Source: Pseudohongiella spirulinae (GTDB lineage Bacteria > Pseudomonadota > Gammaproteobacteria > Pseudomonadales > Pseudohongiellaceae). From it: 64,000 bases of DNA. Made by a program: the position numbers and the translations under genes. Below are positions 1 to 8,581 of the stretch, piece by piece; the first letter of the stretch is position 1, and the number at the start of each line of letters is the position of its first letter. Location of the stretch: assembly GCF_001444425.1 (NCBI RefSeq), contig NZ_CP013189.1, positions 2,480,001-2,544,000 of the forward strand, in the 5' to 3' direction. The notes under the pieces are model-generated. The model made no database searches. It had not been told where the DNA came from and saw only the letters and a list, made by a program, of their open reading frames with translations.

Positions 1-1
1 G

Positions 2-232
2 GGCCTGCCGAGCAGTCACCAGGAAGTACAGGACGCCATTGCTGGTGTTGTTGAGCTCTGCAAAAAGCACAATGTGCCATGTGGCATTACAACTAACCCA
101 CGTGACATCCGCGATCGTCTGGACCAGGGCTTCCTGTTCCCGACTGTGGGCTATTGGGGAGATGCCGGCATTTCAGGCAGCACGGCTGAAAACCTGAGCA
201 TCGCTCGCGAGCACGCCGGTCGCGACGACTGA
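2..232 (+). CDS. C-terminal end of a HpcH/HpaI-family aldolase/citrate lyase-like protein (5' truncated by window edge)
   Basis: An open frame enters from the left edge and ends at a TGA at 230-232, giving the last 76 codons. The visible residues include HQEVQDAIAGVVELCKKH, then a VPCGITTNPRDI strand and the tail GFLFPTVGYWGDAG. Alternation of a helix ending in a Cys-Lys pair, a V/C-G-I strand and a final 'position in the barrel' strand resembles the C-terminal part of HpcH/HpaI aldolases, TIM-barrel enzymes that cleave 2-keto-3-deoxy acids using a divalent metal and pyruvate. The metal and active-site residues lie upstream of the window, so the substrate cannot be named. The family assignment is by recall of the C-terminal pattern and is moderately confident. 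Confidence 0.6.
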   Translation, partial: GLPSSHQEVQDAIAGVVELCKKHNVPCGITTNPRDIRDRLDQGFLFPTVGYWGDAGISGSTAENLSIAREHAGRDD

Positions 233-247
233 TAAAGTAGTGAAAAG

Positions 248-530
248 CCCGGGGGACGGAGGCGGTCTACGTCCCCCGCGCACTGTCAGTGATAAAGCGT
301 CTTGGTGGGGACTGGCATTACGGTCAATCAGGCCACGCTTATCCCTGGCGGGAATTTCCGATAAAGCGCGAAGCCTGTCTGAGCTCCGAGCCCGCGAAGC
401 GCGCGAGGGCGAGTTCTGCAGCGCCGGAAATTCCCGCCAGGGATGTGGCCGACCGTAATGCCAGTCCCCACCAAGACGCGATTAACCGAAAGCTTAAACC
501 GGGGGACGTAGACCGCCTCCGTCCCCCGGT
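248..530. repeat. 283-bp nested inverted repeat (paired REP-like hairpins around a long imperfect palindrome)
   Basis: Outer arms 250-278 and 500-528 are exact 29-bp reverse complements. Each arm is itself a hairpin with an 8-bp stem (GGGGGACG/CGTCCCCC). Inside, 297-325 pairs exactly with 451-479 (29 bp). After a 5-nt bulge on the left arm (326-330), 331-336 pairs with 445-450; after a second bulge (337-340), 341-360 pairs exactly with 425-444 (20 bp). A 64-nt GC-rich centre (361-424) remains. Both outer hairpins are followed outward by short T tracts (TTTTT at 532-536 on plus; TTTT on minus at 243-246), so the element could terminate transcription both ways between the aldolase gene and aceF. 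There is no coding capacity worth calling. The structure suggests a non-autonomous mobile or REP/BIME-like element, but no transposase is present. Confidence 0.85.
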
Positions 531-534
531 CTTT

Positions 535-2193
535 TTACATCATCAACAATCGAATATCTGACAACAACTCCGCCAGACGCGTCACAAACATGCCCGCATC
601 CACGCCGTTCACTGCCCGATGGTCGTAGCACAGTGAAAAAGGCATCATCTGACGCGGCACAAACTCGTTATTGATATAAACCGGTTTCACCTGCGTTTTG
701 GAAACGCCCAGAATCGCAACTTCAGGCGCATTCACAATAGGCGTGAACCCGGTTCCGCCCAATGCACCCAGGCTGGAGATCGTGAAGCAGGCACCCTGCA
801 TATCTTCCTTGCTTAGTCGGCGCTGCTTGGCCTTATCAGCCAGCTCAGCAAACTCAGCCGCCAATTGCCACACTGATTTCTGATCGACATTGCGTACCAC
901 AGGCACAACCAGTCCGGCGTCTGTTGCAACAGCAACACCGATATGAATGTACTTTTTCTGAATCAGTTTTTCGCCTGAAGAGTGCAGCGACACATTAAAC
1001 TGCTTGTACTCATCCAGAACCTTGGCACAGGCCTTCAGCAGGAAGGGTAACGGAGTCAGTTTGACACCACGCTTGTCAGCTTCTTTGCGCTGAGCCGCAC
1101 GGAACTCTTCCAGCTCGGTGACATCGGCCTCATTGAACTGAGCGACGGCCGGTACGTTGAGCCAATTGCGGTGCATATTGGCGGCTGTCACTTTATGCAA
1201 CTTGCTCATCGGGACTTCTTCAACTTCACCGAACTGGCTGAAGTCGACATCAGGTACTGCGGGAATGCCCGCGCCACCACCGGACAGCGACGCCGTCACC
1301 GGCGCACTCAATCTGGATTTTACGAACTGGTGGATGTCGTCCTTCTGAATGCGGCCCTTGGCACCGGTACCTTCTACCTGAGTCAGGTCAACGCCCAGTT
1401 CACGAGCCATCTTGCGCACCGCCGGACCCGCATAGACTTTGCTGTCATTGCGAGCGGCTGCTTCTTCAGCAAATTCAGCCTGCTTGCGTGACAGACTCTT
1501 GCCCGGTTCGGCTGTATTGTTGTCCGCTTTAGCCGGAGCCGCCTCTGACTTTTTATCAGCCACACCGCTGCCCGCTGACGCTTTGGCTGCCGCTGGTTTA
1601 CCACCCGAAACCTCCAGCTCCAGCACGGCGGACCCTTTGGACACCTTATCGCCCACTTTCAGCTTCACTGACTTCACGACTCCCGACAACGGAGACGGAA
1701 CATCCATGGCTGCCTTGTCAGATTCCAGTGTGATCAGTGCATCCTCTTCCTTGATCTCGTCGCCTTCCTTAACGTGAATCTCGATGACTTCTACATCGCT
1801 GTCGCCGCCAATATCCGGCACGCTGACCAGCTCAATACGTGACTCTGAAGTACTGTCGTCGTCCGCCGACGGCTCTTCGTTCTGCCCAGCAGGCTCGGCT
1901 GCAGCCGGTGCTTTGGCCTCACTGGCGTCAGACTCGGCCGCTTCATTACCGGCACCTTCAACTTCGATGGTGGCGATATCATCGCCCTGATTAACCTGAT
2001 CGCCCACCTTGACAGTAATACTCTTGATCACACCCGACACAGGCGACGGGATCTCCATCGCGGCCTTGTCACTTTCCAGCACCAGCAGGGAGTCATTTTC
2101 ACTGACCGTATCACCGGCCTTGACGAGGATTTCAATTACCTCGACGTCTTTGCTGTCGCCCAGGTCGGGCACTTTAATGTTCTCTACAGCCAC
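535..2193 (-). CDS. aceF: Pyruvate dehydrogenase E2, dihydrolipoamide acetyltransferase
   Basis: 552 aa. E2 core of the pyruvate dehydrogenase complex; it transfers acetyl groups from lipoyl-lysine to CoA in the cytoplasm. Two lipoyl domains are visible, with lipoylated Lys43 (ESDKAAMEIPSP) and Lys160 (ESDKAAMDVPSP), joined by an acidic Ala/Pro-rich linker. A peripheral subunit-binding domain follows at about 252-293 (AGPAVRKMARELGVDL). The C-terminal acyltransferase domain carries the catalytic DHRAVNG motif at about 524-530. Two lipoyl domains is one fewer than in E. coli but common in the group. It lies 32 bp downstream of aceE and is surely cotranscribed with it. The E3 gene (lpd) is not in the window. 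Confidence 0.97.
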   Translation of the reverse strand: MAVENIKVPDLGDSKDVEVIEILVKAGDTVSENDSLLVLESDKAAMEIPSPVSGVIKSITVKVGDQVNQGDDIATIEVEGAGNEAAESDASEAKAPAAAEPAGQNEEPSADDDSTSESRIELVSVPDIGGDSDVEVIEIHVKEGDEIKEEDALITLESDKAAMDVPSPLSGVVKSVKLKVGDKVSKGSAVLELEVSGGKPAAAKASAGSGVADKKSEAAPAKADNNTAEPGKSLSRKQAEFAEEAAARNDSKVYAGPAVRKMARELGVDLTQVEGTGAKGRIQKDDIHQFVKSRLSAPVTASLSGGGAGIPAVPDVDFSQFGEVEEVPMSKLHKVTAANMHRNWLNVPAVAQFNEADVTELEEFRAAQRKEADKRGVKLTPLPFLLKACAKVLDEYKQFNVSLHSSGEKLIQKKYIHIGVAVATDAGLVVPVVRNVDQKSVWQLAAEFAELADKAKQRRLSKEDMQGACFTISSLGALGGTGFTPIVNAPEVAILGVSKTQVKPVYINNEFVPRQMMPFSLCYDHRAVNGVDAGMFVTRLAELLSDIRLLMM

Positions 2194-2225
2194 TTGGCAT
2201 GCTCCTTTATTGTTGCGCCCGGATC

Positions 2226-4916
2226 TCAGACGGTCATTGGATTTGGCTTGTCGGCATCAATGCCCAGATCCTTGATCGCCTTGCTGATCACATCAGCGCT
2301 GACCAGTTTCCTGGCACCCAGCTCAGTCAGTGCAGCTATCACGATGTAGTTGCGATCCACTTCAAAGAAGCGACGCAGATTCTGTCGTGAATCACTGCGT
2401 CCAAAACCGTCTGTACCCAGCACCCGATAGGAGGCGGGAATATACTCACGCACCTGATCGGCATAGATTCGCATATAGTCGGTTGCCGCGATAACCGGGG
2501 CCTGACTGTCGCCCAGACATTTAGTGACAAACGGCACCTTACTCTTCTTGCCCGGATGCAGCATGTTCCAGCGTGTTGCGTCGATACCGTCACGACGCAG
2601 TTCATTGAAACTGGTGACGCTCCATACTTCAACCGGCACCTTGTATTTGCTTCGCAGCATTGCCGCAGCTTCACGCACTTCGCGCAGGATGGTACCACTT
2701 CCCAGCAGACGCAGCGGCTCATCAGTCAGAGCCTTGCCTGAAACTTTATAATCCTTGGCCTTGCTATCTTCCAGCAAGTACATTCCCTTGATAATGCCCT
2801 GCTCAGCACCGTCGGGCATTTCCGGATGCTGGTAGTTCTCGTTCATGGTGGTGATGTAGTAATACACAGACTCTTTTTCATGATACATGCGGCGCAAACC
2901 ATCCTGAATAATGACCGCCAGCTCGTATGCATAGGTCGGATCATAAGTCACACAGTTGGGGATGGTTGAAGCCAGCAGGTGGCTGTGACCGTCCTGATGC
3001 TGCAGACCTTCACCGTTCAGGGTTGTACGCCCTGCAGTTGCACCAATCAGGAAACCGCGCGCCTGTGAGTCGCCAGCCGCCCAGGCCAGATCACCGATGC
3101 GCTGGAAACCAAACATCGAATAATAGATGTAGAAGGGAATCAGCGGGAAGTTATTGACGCTATAGGATGTGGCAGCCGCCAGCCAGGTGGAGAATGCACC
3201 AGCTTCACTGATACCCTCTTCCAGCATCTGGCCGCTCTTGTCCTCGCGGTAATACATGACCTGATTGGAGTCAGCGGGATCGTAAAGCTGCCCCACGGCT
3301 GAATAGATACCGAGCTGACGGAACATGCCTTCCATACCAAACGTACGCGCCTCATCAGGAACGATTGGCACAATACGCTTACCGATTTCCTTGTCTTTGC
3401 ACAGGGTGTTGAGCATGCGCACAAAGGCCATGGTGGTCGAGATTTCGCGCTCACCTGTACCCTTTAGCTGCGCGTCAAAAGCACTGATATCCGGTACCGG
3501 TAAAGCGTAGCTCTGAGCGCGACGCTGTGGAACGGCACCGCCCAGTGCTTCGCGCATCTTGCGCATATAGCGCATTTCTAACGAATCGTCAGCCGGACGG
3601 TAGTAAGGCAGGTCTTTCAACTTGTCATCAGGAATCGGAATATTAAATCGGTCACGGAAGCGCTTCAGTGATTCGATATCCAGCTTTTTGGTCTGGTGTG
3701 CCGCGTTCTGAGCCTCGGCCGCAGAACCAAACGCGTATCCTTTAACAGTTTTCGCCAGAATAACGGTCGGCTTGCCTTTGGTTTCTACCGCTTCTTTATA
3801 CGCTGCATAAACCTTGAAGGGGTCGTGACCACCCCGGTTCAAAGCCATGATGTCATCATCTGACAGATGCTCAACCATTTTCAGCAACTCTGGGCTCTTG
3901 CCAAAGAAGTGCTCACGGGTATAGGCGCCGCCACGGCCCCAGTAGTTCTGGTATTCACCATCAACCACTTCGTCCATGCGCGCCTGCAGAATGCCATCTT
4001 TATCGGCCGCCAGCAGGGCATCCCAGTGACGACCCCAGACCACCTTGATCACATTCCAGCCAGCGCCGCGGAACACACCTTCCAGTTCCTGAATAATTTT
4101 GCCGTTACCCCTCACCGGACCATCCAGGCGCTGCAGGTTGCAGTTGATCACAAAAATAAGATTATCCAGACCTTCACGACCCGCCTTGCTGATCGCGCCA
4201 AGTGATTCCGGCTCATCCATTTCACCGTCACCCAGGTAGGCCCATACCTTACGATCTTCCTGCTCCAGCAGGCCACGCGCCTCCAGGTACTTCATGACGT
4301 GCGCCTGATAAATCGCCTGTAGAGGCCCCAGCCCCATGGATACGGTCGGGAATTGCCAGTAGTCAGGCATCAACCAGGGGTGTGGATAAGAGGACAGACC
4401 GTCACCGCCGACTTCACGACGGAACTTGTCCAACTGTTCTTCAGTAATACGGCCTTCCAGGAAGGAACGAGCGTAGATGCCTGGCGCAGAGTGCCCCTGA
4501 AAATAAATCAGATCCCCACCATGATTCTCGGTCGGCCCCCGGAAGAAATAGTTAAAACCCACATCGTACAGTGTGGCCGATGAGGAGAAGGTAGAAATAT
4601 GGCCACCCAGTTCAGAATCATCAAGGTTGGCACGCATCACCGTGACCAGCGCGTTCCAGCGAATAATGCCGCGGATCTGGCGCTCCATGAACATATCGCC
4701 AGGCATACGATCTTCAGCCTGCGAGGAAATGGTATTACGATACGGTGTCGTGACGGCCGCGTAGGGAAGCTGCTGAGTGTCGCGGGAAACCTTGTCTGTC
4801 AGACGGGTAAGCAGAAAGTTTGCCCGGTCGGCTCCTTCATATTCAATGATGGCGCCAAGAGCCTCAAGCCATTCCTCGGTTTCTGTCGGATTAAGATCGT
4901 CGTTATGGTCAGTCAT
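2226..4916 (-). CDS. aceE: Pyruvate dehydrogenase E1 component, homodimeric type
   Basis: About 896 aa, normal for the single-chain (homodimeric) E1 of gammaproteobacteria. It decarboxylates pyruvate on thiamine diphosphate and passes the acetyl group to the AceF lipoyl arm. The ThDP/Mg motif is seen as GDGEMDEPES at about residues 231-240, followed by an INCN segment near 259-262. The N-terminus MTDHNDDLNPTETEEWLEAL matches the family start; an in-frame ATG two codons upstream (4922) is an alternative, and neither has a clear Shine-Dalgarno. The 110 bp up to ampE contain no PdhR-like operator that I could recognise. First gene of aceE-aceF. Confidence 0.97.
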   Translation of the reverse strand: MTDHNDDLNPTETEEWLEALGAIIEYEGADRANFLLTRLTDKVSRDTQQLPYAAVTTPYRNTISSQAEDRMPGDMFMERQIRGIIRWNALVTVMRANLDDSELGGHISTFSSSATLYDVGFNYFFRGPTENHGGDLIYFQGHSAPGIYARSFLEGRITEEQLDKFRREVGGDGLSSYPHPWLMPDYWQFPTVSMGLGPLQAIYQAHVMKYLEARGLLEQEDRKVWAYLGDGEMDEPESLGAISKAGREGLDNLIFVINCNLQRLDGPVRGNGKIIQELEGVFRGAGWNVIKVVWGRHWDALLAADKDGILQARMDEVVDGEYQNYWGRGGAYTREHFFGKSPELLKMVEHLSDDDIMALNRGGHDPFKVYAAYKEAVETKGKPTVILAKTVKGYAFGSAAEAQNAAHQTKKLDIESLKRFRDRFNIPIPDDKLKDLPYYRPADDSLEMRYMRKMREALGGAVPQRRAQSYALPVPDISAFDAQLKGTGEREISTTMAFVRMLNTLCKDKEIGKRIVPIVPDEARTFGMEGMFRQLGIYSAVGQLYDPADSNQVMYYREDKSGQMLEEGISEAGAFSTWLAAATSYSVNNFPLIPFYIYYSMFGFQRIGDLAWAAGDSQARGFLIGATAGRTTLNGEGLQHQDGHSHLLASTIPNCVTYDPTYAYELAVIIQDGLRRMYHEKESVYYYITTMNENYQHPEMPDGAEQGIIKGMYLLEDSKAKDYKVSGKALTDEPLRLLGSGTILREVREAAAMLRSKYKVPVEVWSVTSFNELRRDGIDATRWNMLHPGKKSKVPFVTKCLGDSQAPVIAATDYMRIYADQVREYIPASYRVLGTDGFGRSDSRQNLRRFFEVDRNYIVIAALTELGARKLVSADVISKAIKDLGIDADKPNPMTV

Positions 4917-5026
4917 AAGCATTCTGTTCTGTTTGGTTGGTTTTAATTTTGTAGGTCAATTACATTCTGGCGCAAATATTACTCTTTCCGGAGAGTCATT
5001 TCAAGCCGAAGACGGCATTTTTGTAG

Positions 5027-5920
5027 TTAAACTACAAGAGCAGCCAGCGCCAATCCCATGATCCATACAACCTGAGTGCGCAGCAGCAAATCACGCAATG
5101 CCTCCAGCGACAGAGCAGCACGCTGACTGAAATCAGTGGTATCGGCTGCAAGCTCAGTCACCCCTGCACCTGCAGCAGAACAGGCCTCCAGCATATCAAT
5201 ATTCGATACTGCTTGCAGCTCACCAAGCCCGAAGCGCTTGATCTCATTAAAGGTGGCAGCAAAATCACCTGCCAATGCATAGGCCAGTGCCAGAAGCCTG
5301 GCTGGCACCCATTCCGCTACCGCCAGCAAACGATCAACAAACTCTGCTTCCTCACGGGTATCGAGTGACTGAGCTCGCCGATACAAGGTAACCAGCAACC
5401 AGTAAGCCAACGCCCCAATCGGCCCCAGCAGAGCATAAAACACCAGAACTGCAAACAATTGGCGGAATGCTGCCAGCTGAATATAGCGGGTGAACTGGCG
5501 GTGCATCAGTGCATAATCCTGCAATGAGGCATCAAATACGTCGGGAACTGCCTGTTCCACATGCAAATAAGCGGCCTCATAATCACGGGCCCGCCACAGG
5601 GCCAGATATTGCTCAATCAGGGCAGGCTGATTGACCCGCGAAAAACAATAGACAACAACAATAACATGCAGGCCCAATGTGAGCAGCCCGAACAGTACAC
5701 CCTGCGCCAGCCACAGCAGACACGCCAGCGGCACAAGGGGCAGCAATACGACCAACAAAGGCAAAGTGCCGCGCCAGTCTCGCATTACCGACGGGATACT
5801 GCTCTGACGCTGCAATAACCAACGCAGCCAGGTTTCAAACCAGCTGTCCACCTGCAGCTGCCGCTCACGCTGCCAATAGTGGTTGATGATCAGGGCAACA
5901 AGAATAGTCAGAAAACTCAT
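5027..5920 (-). CDS. ampE: AmpE-like inner-membrane protein
   Basis: 297 aa, close to the roughly 284 aa of E. coli AmpE. AmpE is a multi-pass inner-membrane protein of the CobD/CbiB-like fold, linked to beta-lactamase regulation through ampD, with no proven enzymatic activity. Hydrophobic segments are visible at the N-terminus (FLTILVALIINHYW), at about 50-90 (LPLLVVLLPLVPLACLLWL), near 155-180 and at the extreme C-terminus (IMGLALAALVV). Its start overlaps the end of ampD by 4 bp (ATGA), so the two genes are translationally coupled. The call rests on this pairing plus the membrane pattern. Confidence 0.88.
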   Translation of the reverse strand: MSFLTILVALIINHYWQRERQLQVDSWFETWLRWLLQRQSSIPSVMRDWRGTLPLLVVLLPLVPLACLLWLAQGVLFGLLTLGLHVIVVVYCFSRVNQPALIEQYLALWRARDYEAAYLHVEQAVPDVFDASLQDYALMHRQFTRYIQLAAFRQLFAVLVFYALLGPIGALAYWLLVTLYRRAQSLDTREEAEFVDRLLAVAEWVPARLLALAYALAGDFAATFNEIKRFGLGELQAVSNIDMLEACSAAGAGVTELAADTTDFSQRAALSLEALRDLLLRTQVVWIMGLALAALVV

Positions 5921-6462
5921 ACACTCAGAGTCCGGTAGTGGTGCCAGTCAAAACAGGGGCCCGGGTCAGTTTTACGCCCTGGGGCGATATCACTGTGACC
6001 GACAATGGATTCATCTGTAATCGCCGGAAAACATTGGCGCAACTCGCGGGTCACCGAAGCCAGCCGCTGATATTGTGCATCAGTAAAAGGTTTATCATCA
6101 CACCCTTCAAGCTCAATACCAATTGAAAAATCGTTACAATTTTCACGCCCACAAAAAACTGACTGTCCCGCATGCCATGCCTTCTTGTTAAAGGGCACAT
6201 ATTGAGTAATCCGGCCAAGACGGTCGATCAGCAAATGAGCCGACACCCGCAACTGATAGATATCTGCAAAGTAAGGGTGGGCCTCGGGGTCTAATTGGTT
6301 GGTGAACAGGTGGTCGATCCAGTGTCCGCCAAACTCACCCGGTGGCAGACTGATATTGTGAATGACCAACAGACTGATGTCGCCATCTTCCGGCCGCTCG
6401 CTGCAGTTTGGCGATTCAAGCCGCCTGACTCCTTCCAACCAGTAATCTGACGTCAAGCACAT
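5917..6462 (-). CDS. ampD: 1,6-anhydro-N-acetylmuramyl-L-alanine amidase
   Basis: 181 aa, the usual size for cytoplasmic AmpD. It removes the peptide from anhydromuropeptides imported during wall recycling, and its loss derepresses ampC in relatives. Zn ligands are visible at His35 ([12 protein letters not shown]), His156 ([12 protein letters not shown]) and Asp166 (TDPGPCFDW), with the AWHAG segment between. There is no signal peptide, consistent with the cytoplasmic AmpD branch. It is divergent from nadC across a 59-bp gap that must hold both promoters. Confidence 0.96.
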   Translation of the reverse strand: MCLTSDYWLEGVRRLESPNCSERPEDGDISLLVIHNISLPPGEFGGHWIDHLFTNQLDPEAHPYFADIYQLRVSAHLLIDRLGRITQYVPFNKKAWHAGQSVFCGRENCNDFSIGIELEGCDDKPFTDAQYQRLASVTRELRQCFPAITDESIVGHSDIAPGRKTDPGPCFDWHHYRTLSV

Positions 6463-6521
6463 GCCCCCTCAGTTATGCTAAAGTCGCGGTCCACAGTATA
6501 GCACCCGGCAAGGCAATCAAC

Positions 6522-7400
6522 ATGGTTCACACGCAGTCAGAGATTCCGTCAGATATCGCAGCGCATGTCCAACTGGCGTTGGCTGAAGATATTGGCAGCG
6601 GCGACATTACTGCCAGACTGATTGGCGAAGATACACAGGCCCGGGCGCGAATCATCTGTCGCGAGCCAGCCGTCCTGTGCGGCATTCCCTGGGCTAATGA
6701 AGTGCTTCGGCAAGTATCACCCGCCATTCAGGCCGACTGGCAACTGAAAGATGGTGAAGAGCTTGTGGCTGACCAGTTGATTGTGCGCCTGACAGGGCCC
6801 GCCAGAGCGCTGCTGACTGCCGAACGCAGCATGCTGAATTACCTGCAAACCCTCTCAGGAACGGCCACTTTGAGCCGGCAATACGCCAGCTTAGTGGGTC
6901 ACACAGCCGTCCAACTGCTTGATACACGCAAAACATTACCAGGTCTGCGAAGCGCCCAAAAATACGCCGTCAGGGTTGGCGGTTGCAGCAATCATCGTAT
7001 GGGACTCTGGGATGCCTTTCTGATCAAAGAAAACCACATCAACGCCAGCGGCTCAATTACCCGGGCGATAGCTGAGGCGCGCCGGATCGCGCCAGGCAAA
7101 CCCGTGGAAGTTGAGGTGGAGAATCTGAAAGAGCTTGAAGAAGCTTTAGAGGCGGCAGCAGACATTGTAATGCTGGACAACTTCACTGCAACAGACATGC
7201 GACAAGCCGTCCGCATGAATCAGGCACGGCTCGGCAAGGCCTGTAAACTTGAGGCCTCAGGCGGCATTACTCGGGATAATCTTGTGGACATTGCGGAAAC
7301 CGGGGTGGACTACATTTCGATTGGTGCCCTGACCAAAGATGTCAGGGCAATCGATCTGTCCATGCGTTTTGACAGCATGGATAGCGGACTGTCGGACTGA
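6522..7400 (+). CDS. nadC: Nicotinate-nucleotide diphosphorylase (quinolinate phosphoribosyltransferase)
   Basis: 292 aa. It converts quinolinate and PRPP to nicotinate mononucleotide in de novo NAD synthesis. Family hallmarks are visible: [55 protein letters not shown], and the barrel strands [18 protein letters not shown] and LEASGGI. The nadC-ampD divergent arrangement is common in gammaproteobacteria. The stop codon (7398-7400) directly abuts the stop of the convergent cytochrome gene at 7401, with no intergenic space for a separate terminator. Confidence 0.97.
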   Translation: MVHTQSEIPSDIAAHVQLALAEDIGSGDITARLIGEDTQARARIICREPAVLCGIPWANEVLRQVSPAIQADWQLKDGEELVADQLIVRLTGPARALLTAERSMLNYLQTLSGTATLSRQYASLVGHTAVQLLDTRKTLPGLRSAQKYAVRVGGCSNHRMGLWDAFLIKENHINASGSITRAIAEARRIAPGKPVEVEVENLKELEEALEAAADIVMLDNFTATDMRQAVRMNQARLGKACKLEASGGITRDNLVDIAETGVDYISIGALTKDVRAIDLSMRFDSMDSGLSD

Positions 7401-7799
7401 TCAGGACTCCGGCGGAACAATTCGGATGCTTTCCATGCTGCCACTATAGTAGTCCAGCTCGGTGTCACCGGCCGGAAAACCAGTGATCTGCAGGATGTGC
7501 GCCAGCACCTGCTGGTACTCCTGATCTGTCAGCGAACCGGGCATATCAGCCGGCATGGTGCCCAGAATTTCCTCAAACAGGTACAGCAAAGGCTGATTGT
7601 TGCGGTTCGACAAGGCTGTTTTGTAGAAGTCCGCGTTATGACAGGCTGAACATCGCTGCTCATAAACTGGCTGACCGGCTTCCGCCTGCTCTGCCGTGTA
7701 GACACCATCCTTGATCGTACCGGTCTGTGCAAACGCCGCACCCGCCAGGCCTGCTGCCATAAAAGTGGCAGTCAACATTCCATAAGTAAATTTCTTCAT
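7401..7799 (-). CDS. Small periplasmic c-type cytochrome
   Basis: 132 aa. It has a Sec signal peptide (MKKFTYGMLTATFMAAGLAG, with likely cleavage after AFA at about 24) and one heme-attachment motif CSACH with Cys50, Cys53 and His54. A Met in MPADMPGSL could be the distal ligand. The mature protein of about 108 residues is a class I-like monoheme cytochrome c. A perfect 13-bp palindrome (7812-7824) sits just upstream of the start codon. No redox partner gene is adjacent: the neighbours are nadC and pilA. It may donate electrons to a terminal oxidase or accept them from a dehydrogenase, but the sequence does not say which. Confidence 0.85.
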   Translation of the reverse strand: MKKFTYGMLTATFMAAGLAGAAFAQTGTIKDGVYTAEQAEAGQPVYEQRCSACHNADFYKTALSNRNNQPLLYLFEEILGTMPADMPGSLTDQEYQQVLAHILQITGFPAGDTELDYYSGSMESIRIVPPES

Positions 7800-8009
7800 A
7801 ATTGCTACTCCGGCACCTGGTGCCCTTTACTCAATCTGATCTGCCAGGCTGCATGCGCTGCGTCTCAAGGCTCAACATGATCAGCCTGTTTCCTGAGTAT
7901 CAGTCTAGGAAAACACGGCTGAACTGAAGCTTAACAATACAACGTATTTTTCAGCCAGGCGCTAATGTAGCAAAAATCCGTGAACCGGGGTAGCAAGCAA
8001 TCCTGTCAG

Positions 8010-8030
8010 GCTGAAACAAGTTGTTTCAGC
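8010..8030 (-). terminator. Hairpin at the 3' end of pilA, overlapping its stop codon
   Basis: GCTGAAACA (8010-8018) and TGTTTCAGC (8022-8030) are exact reverse complements with a 3-nt loop, so the element is a 21-bp palindrome apart from its centre base. It covers the pilA TGA at 8026-8028. There is no U tract after it on the minus strand, so it may stabilise the pilin mRNA 3' end or terminate inefficiently. From here to 7800 I see only the probable promoter region of the cytochrome gene. Confidence 0.45.
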
Positions 8031-8472
8031 AAAGTCCGCTGGCAAGGCAGCCGGAGCCGACATCTGTTGACCAGTTGACGGACCCTGCAGAGACGACGCC
8101 GCGCAACACATAGGTATCATCCGTGGCGATTCCGGCAGACAGGCCGCTTGGGGCAACGGTAACCAGAAAATCATCTTCATCAACACTGATTGCTACTGAG
8201 CCGACTCCATCGGCGGCAGCCCAGCCACTTCCCGAGGGAATCGATCCACACTGCCCCGCGCCGTTTGCCTGCACACACAGATCCACCCGTGTGCGGGCCG
8301 GTGTTGCTGCCGCAAGCACCTCAGCGTATCTGGCGCGTGCCGCATAATCCTGATAGGACGGCAAGGCAATGGCTGCCAGAATTCCGATAATAGCCACCAC
8401 CATCATCAGCTCGATCAATGTAAAACCTTCCACTAAGGCAGGGGCTCGCTTGCACTTGTTAATTCTGGACAT
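8026..8472 (-). CDS. pilA: Type IV major pilin (prepilin)
   Basis: 148 aa from the ATG at 8472, which has a strong Shine-Dalgarno (GGGAGGA) just upstream; an in-frame start 23 codons earlier lacks one. The prepilin leader is 16 residues and ends in Gly16, with cleavage before Phe17. FTLIE with Glu at mature position 5 and the hydrophobic [20 protein letters not shown] stretch form the class III signal and N-terminal helix. Four cysteines occur in the globular part: a pair in [12 protein letters not shown] and a pair in the last ten residues (GCLASGLC), the latter in the place of the D-region disulfide. It is divergent from pilB-pilC-pilD, which encode its assembly machinery. Alternative name: fimbrial protein of the PilA/PilE type. 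Confidence 0.93.
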   Translation of the reverse strand: MSRINKCKRAPALVEGFTLIELMMVVAIIGILAAIALPSYQDYAARARYAEVLAAATPARTRVDLCVQANGAGQCGSIPSGSGWAAADGVGSVAISVDEDDFLVTVAPSGLSAGIATDDTYVLRGVVSAGSVNWSTDVGSGCLASGLC

Positions 8473-8515
8473 AATTTTCCTCCCTGAAAATATCCGTGTC
8501 CGTTTTCCTGGTTCT

Positions 8516-8554
8516 GGTTTTATAGCAGAGCCAGATTGCATCTGCTATAAAACC
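8516..8554. promoter_or_regulatory. 14-bp perfect inverted repeat in the pilA/pilB divergent promoter region
   Basis: GGTTTTATAGCAGA (8516-8529) and TCTGCTATAAAACC (8541-8554) are exact reverse complements separated by 11 bp. Each arm contains TATAAA reading outward, so both divergent genes have a -10-like element: pilB starts 28 bp after the right arm and pilA 43 bp after the left. It could be a symmetric pair of promoters, a dimer operator, or a leader hairpin. I looked for a sigma-54 site (TGGC-N-GC spacing), common before pilA, and did not find one. Confidence 0.6.
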
Positions 8555-8581
8555 TGCATCTGAAAAGGATTTCGGAAAATC

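Noticed and set aside
248-530. CRISPR array or tRNA cluster
   Set aside because: The repeats are inverted and nested, not direct and regularly spaced, and no cloverleaf is present.
240-561. Two short open frames inside the 248-530 repeat
   Set aside because: They are by-products of the inverted repeat; no ribosome site, no family likeness, and they run through both hairpin arms.
4923-5026. PdhR operator before aceE
   Set aside because: No sequence with the expected palindromic half sites was found.
8473-8581. Sigma-54 promoter for pilA
   Set aside because: No TGGC/GC pair at the required spacing on the minus strand.
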